From the NCBI GenBank assembly GCA_016703155.1, contig JADJCP010000002.1, positions 496,001 through 560,000 on the forward strand: DNA of 64,000 nt. The letters are read 5' to 3'. The DNA is from Hydrogenophilales bacterium (lineage in GTDB: Bacteria > Pseudomonadota > Gammaproteobacteria > Burkholderiales > Thiobacillaceae). The position numbers were made by a program, and so were the translations under genes. Every line of letters begins with the position of its first letter. Positions within the stretch are counted from its first letter, which is position 1. Of this stretch, positions 62,351 to 64,000 are shown one piece after another. The notes below the pieces were generated by a model that worked only from the letters and a program-made list of their open reading frames with translations, did not search any database and was not told the DNA's origin.

Positions 62351-62740
62351 TCTCAACCTCCGAACCCGCTCAGGCGGGTTCACCCGGGCGGCCTGAATGA
62401 GGCCTCCAGGGTGAGCCCGAATAGCGGCGATTGCAGCCTGGTTGGCGGCTTTCCCGAACCGCATCCCTTAACTGCGCGTCCAGGCCTCCCTTGCCGGACG
62501 CGGCGGCGCATATTCCGTGGCCGTCTGGAGGCGCGATTTCAGCCACCCACTCCGTTTGCATCTCGCCCCCAGGGCATCCGTCAGCCGGTTCCGGCGAGCC
62601 GGCTGACGGATGCCGTGTTTCCCCGGCCCTTGTGGCCACCCGAAATGTACTGACGCCGCTGAAACAGTACGCACCGAGAGGCGCGCGGCATAATTGCAAC
62701 CGGAACCCAGTTCCAATCAAGAAAATAGAAGGGAGTAAGC
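62351..62740. other. intergenic region with two strong inverted repeats
   Basis: 390 bp with no supported gene. GAACCCGC-TCAG-GCGGGTTC (62359-62378) is a perfect 8-bp-arm hairpin just after DUF3275 and may terminate transcription, although no U run follows. A much longer perfect inverted repeat lies at 62573-62614 (separate entry). GAAGGGAG before 62741 is the ribosome site for the next gene. Confidence 0.55.
62573..62614. repeat. 16-bp perfect inverted repeat
   Basis: GGCATCCGTCAGCCGG (62573-62588) and CCGGCTGACGGATGCC (62599-62614) are exact reverse complements around a 10-base loop (TTCCGGCGAG). Without a T tract it is not a standard terminator. A protein-binding or nicking site of the ICE is possible. 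Confidence 0.75.
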
Positions 62741-62956
62741 ATGTCACCCCAGAAGATCGGCCATCTGGCCAAACAGTGTTTCAACGTCGCCCTGCCCCTC
62801 CAGGTTTGTCGGAGTGCTGCGGGCTATTACATCGGCACCGTTCATCCCAAGGACGGACCCTACAGCCGCGAGTCGGAAGAATATTTCCCCACCCTTGAGG
62901 CCGCCGAGGCGGCACTCGAATCGGGTGCTTGGACTCAGCTGGAGTACGAAATCTGA
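62741..62956 (+). CDS. small ICE hypothetical protein
   Basis: A 71-residue protein: MSPQKIGHLAKQCFNVALPLQVCRSAAGYYIGTV, then PKDGPYSRESEEYFPTLEAAEAALESGAWTQLEYEI. The alternation GYYIGT...SEEYFPTLEAAEAAL is shared with the product of 63368-63547 (GYFIAGY...VSEDVYPTYLEAARALVNGGW), so the two are distant paralogues with a small alpha/beta fold. A clear terminator follows. The function is unknown. Confidence 0.7.
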   Translation: MSPQKIGHLAKQCFNVALPLQVCRSAAGYYIGTVHPKDGPYSRESEEYFPTLEAAEAALESGAWTQLEYEI

Positions 62957-62963
62957 AGCCGTG

Positions 62964-62999
62964 CCCTGGGTGGAGCCAAGCCTCCACCCAGGGGCTTTT
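62964..62999 (+). terminator. rho-independent terminator
   Basis: CCCTGGGTGGAG-CCAAGC-CTCCACCCAGGG forms a perfect 12-bp stem, followed by GGCTTTTC. It lies 8 bases after the stop of the 71-residue protein gene. Confidence 0.85.
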
Positions 63000-63144
63000 C
63001 TTGAGGGAACGCCCTGAAGAAAAGCCAGCCTGGCTTGTCGTTGTTCTACCGCAGGCAGACGGTTTCCGCCCGCTCGATCCCCGTCAAGGATCACCGCTCG
63101 TCAGTCCCTGAAACGAGCACGGCCGCAAGGTCCGGGACTTCATC

Positions 63145-63211
63145 TCAACCCACGCGGGGATCCCATTCCCCGCCAGGGGCATGGTGTTTCCGCTCTTCAG
63201 GAGCATCCACC
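63145..63211 (+). promoter_or_regulatory. hairpin leader, copy 3
   Basis: Starts TCAACCCACGCGGGGA, forms GCGGGGA-TCCCA-TTCCCCGC, continues GGGGCATGGTGTTTCC and ends at the ribosome site CAGGAG. The first 16 bases are identical to those at 63592, and the distance to the start codon is nearly the same (67 against 64 bases). Confidence 0.7.
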
Positions 63212-63301
63212 ATGTTCGCTTTCACCTTGTGCGCGGCCTTCGGGCTCACCCTGTATTTCAGCTTGATTCGGCCGGTGTTGCATCGGGCCGGTTGGATTTG
63301 A
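63212..63301 (+). CDS. 29-residue membrane peptide
   Basis: ATG 63212 opens MFAFTLCAAFGLTLYFSLIR and PVLHRAGWI, a single transmembrane helix with a basic end. It has a good ribosome site (CAGGAG, 63199-63204) and the same leader as the radC-like gene, which argues it is translated. The function is unknown. Confidence 0.6.
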   Translation: MFAFTLCAAFGLTLYFSLIRPVLHRAGWI

Positions 63302-63367
63302 CCACTCTTCACACTCCCGAAGTAGCAGGCATTCAGCTTGCCGCACCTTTGCACCAAGGAGACAAAA

Positions 63368-63547
63368 ATGGATATTGAAGTTCGACCTGAGCTAATTGTC
63401 GGTTTCGCCCCCGGCAGAGGCTATTTCATTGCCGGCTATGCCGACGACGAGGACTTGCAGTGCTATTGCAGGGTATCCGAAGACGTTTATCCGACCTATT
63501 TGGAAGCCGCCAGAGCATTGGTCAACGGAGGTTGGATACCGGCCTGA
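63368..63547 (+). CDS. small ICE hypothetical protein
   Basis: A 59-residue protein: MDIEVRPELIVGFAPGRGYFIAGYADDEDL, then QCYCRVSEDVYPTYLEAARALVNGGWIPA. It is a distant paralogue of the 62741 gene product. AAGGAG precedes ATG 63368 at 8 bases. The function is unknown. Confidence 0.68.
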   Translation: MDIEVRPELIVGFAPGRGYFIAGYADDEDLQCYCRVSEDVYPTYLEAARALVNGGWIPA

Positions 63548-63591
63548 GCGTCCGTCCGAGCCAGGCTTCTCTGATCTTTCGCACCCTTACT

Positions 63592-63655
63592 TCAACCCAC
63601 GCGGGGACACTGTTCCCGCTCGGGGCAAGGTGTCTCCACTTCACTGGAGTTCATC
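63592..63655 (+). promoter_or_regulatory. hairpin leader, copy 4
   Basis: Starts TCAACCCACGCGGGGA, forms GCGGGGA-CACTG-TTCCCGC, continues CGGGGCAAGGTGTCTCC and ends at CTGGAG before ATG 63656. Compared with copy 3 the loop differs but the stem is kept. Confidence 0.7.
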
Positions 63656-64000
63656 ATGCCTCTCTCCTCTCAAATGTCGGACCTTGATCTGCTGGGGGTT
63701 CTGGTCGGCACCCAAGCCGCCGAGAACCTTTTGCAGGAAAACCAGGGATCGTTGTACCAACTTTTCAGCCTGGCGGCGGTGGATCATCTGGTTTGTGAAT
63801 CCGCGCCCGAGGATGGATGGAACCGTGTCCGGCGGCTCCTCGACGTTTCCCGCGAGCTGGTTACGCGGGGTTTTGCCGAGTCCTTGCGTCATCGGGATGC
63901 GTTGTCCTCTCCGGGGGCCGTGCGCAGCCATCTGATCACCTCGCTGTCACATCTGCCTCACGAAGCCTTCGTCGTGTTGTTCCTGGATGCGCAGAACCGG
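63656..64000 (+). CDS. radC: RadC-like JAB-domain protein, cut by the window edge
   Basis: 115 residues are visible, starting MPLSSQMSDLDLLGVLVGTQ. The N-terminal helical part is followed by ALSSPGAVRSHLITSLSHLPHEAFVVLFLDAQNR, the opening of the RadC/JAB domain (usually ...FLVLFLDAQHR). The metal-binding HxH...D motif would lie beyond the edge. ICE-borne RadC/YeeS-like proteins are common; despite the name, a repair role is not established. It carries hairpin leader copy 4. Confidence 0.85.
   Translation, partial: MPLSSQMSDLDLLGVLVGTQAAENLLQENQGSLYQLFSLAAVDHLVCESAPEDGWNRVRRLLDVSRELVTRGFAESLRHRDALSSPGAVRSHLITSLSHLPHEAFVVLFLDAQNR

Overview
The window is a proteobacterial chromosome segment, most likely betaproteobacterial. 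The evidence is the gene order pilB-pilC-pilD-coaE-zapD, the ypjD/ffh and rpsP-rimM-trmD-rplS blocks, a multifunctional CCA enzyme, an EnvZ/OmpR pair and TIGR03862/DUF1415/DUF455 genes, all with G+C-rich codon use. No rRNA or tRNA gene was seen, so a genus cannot be named safely.

Layout. 0.2-22.8 kb is core genome: VanZ and ferritin-like proteins, EnvZ/OmpR, two small exported proteins, a soluble lytic transglycosylase, an NDUFA9-like protein, cca, a radical SAM enzyme, a DUF1631 fragment, an M23 peptidase, zapD, coaE, type IV pilus genes, a CorC-type transporter, ypjD, ffh and the rplS operon. 22.9-27.7 kb is an accessory-looking minus-strand group: an AMP-dependent ligase, a TauD-like dioxygenase, an exported PPC-like protein with a CTERM-like tail and a PaaK/CapK-type ligase. 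27.7-32.3 kb holds an Old Yellow Enzyme, SYLF, dtd, MBL, DUF4349 and DUF4126 genes. 32.3-36.9 kb is an island, AT-rich in most of its genes, with small exported or membrane genes of unknown function. It contains one clear integron attC site and is flanked by a direct repeat made from the overlapping 3' ends of the DUF4126 and 2OG-Fe(II) oxygenase genes. 36.9-47.6 kb returns to core-like genes: 2OG oxygenase, YaiI, methionine gamma-lyase-like, PDC sensor, two OmpA proteins, two FAD proteins, DUF1415 and a methyltransferase.

From about 47.6 kb a mobile element begins. An AbiE type IV toxin-antitoxin pair is followed by two HTH regulators, an HExxH protein, a DUF1778/IHF-alpha chimera, and then the replication/partition module of a PFGI-1/SPI-7-class integrative and conjugative element (ICE): parA, parB, DUF2857, STY4528-type, TIGR03761, DUF3158-like, ssb, DUF3577, DUF3275 and a radC-like gene running off the right edge. 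Conjugation and integrase genes are not in the window. Inside the ICE, a 23-bp iteron-like array lies within the STY4528-type gene, and several ICE genes share a recurrent hairpin leader.

About ten genes, including the essential rplS, carry single- or double-base frameshifts, often at homopolymers. This looks like residual sequence error more than gene decay, so the broken genes are annotated as full-length with a noted shift.
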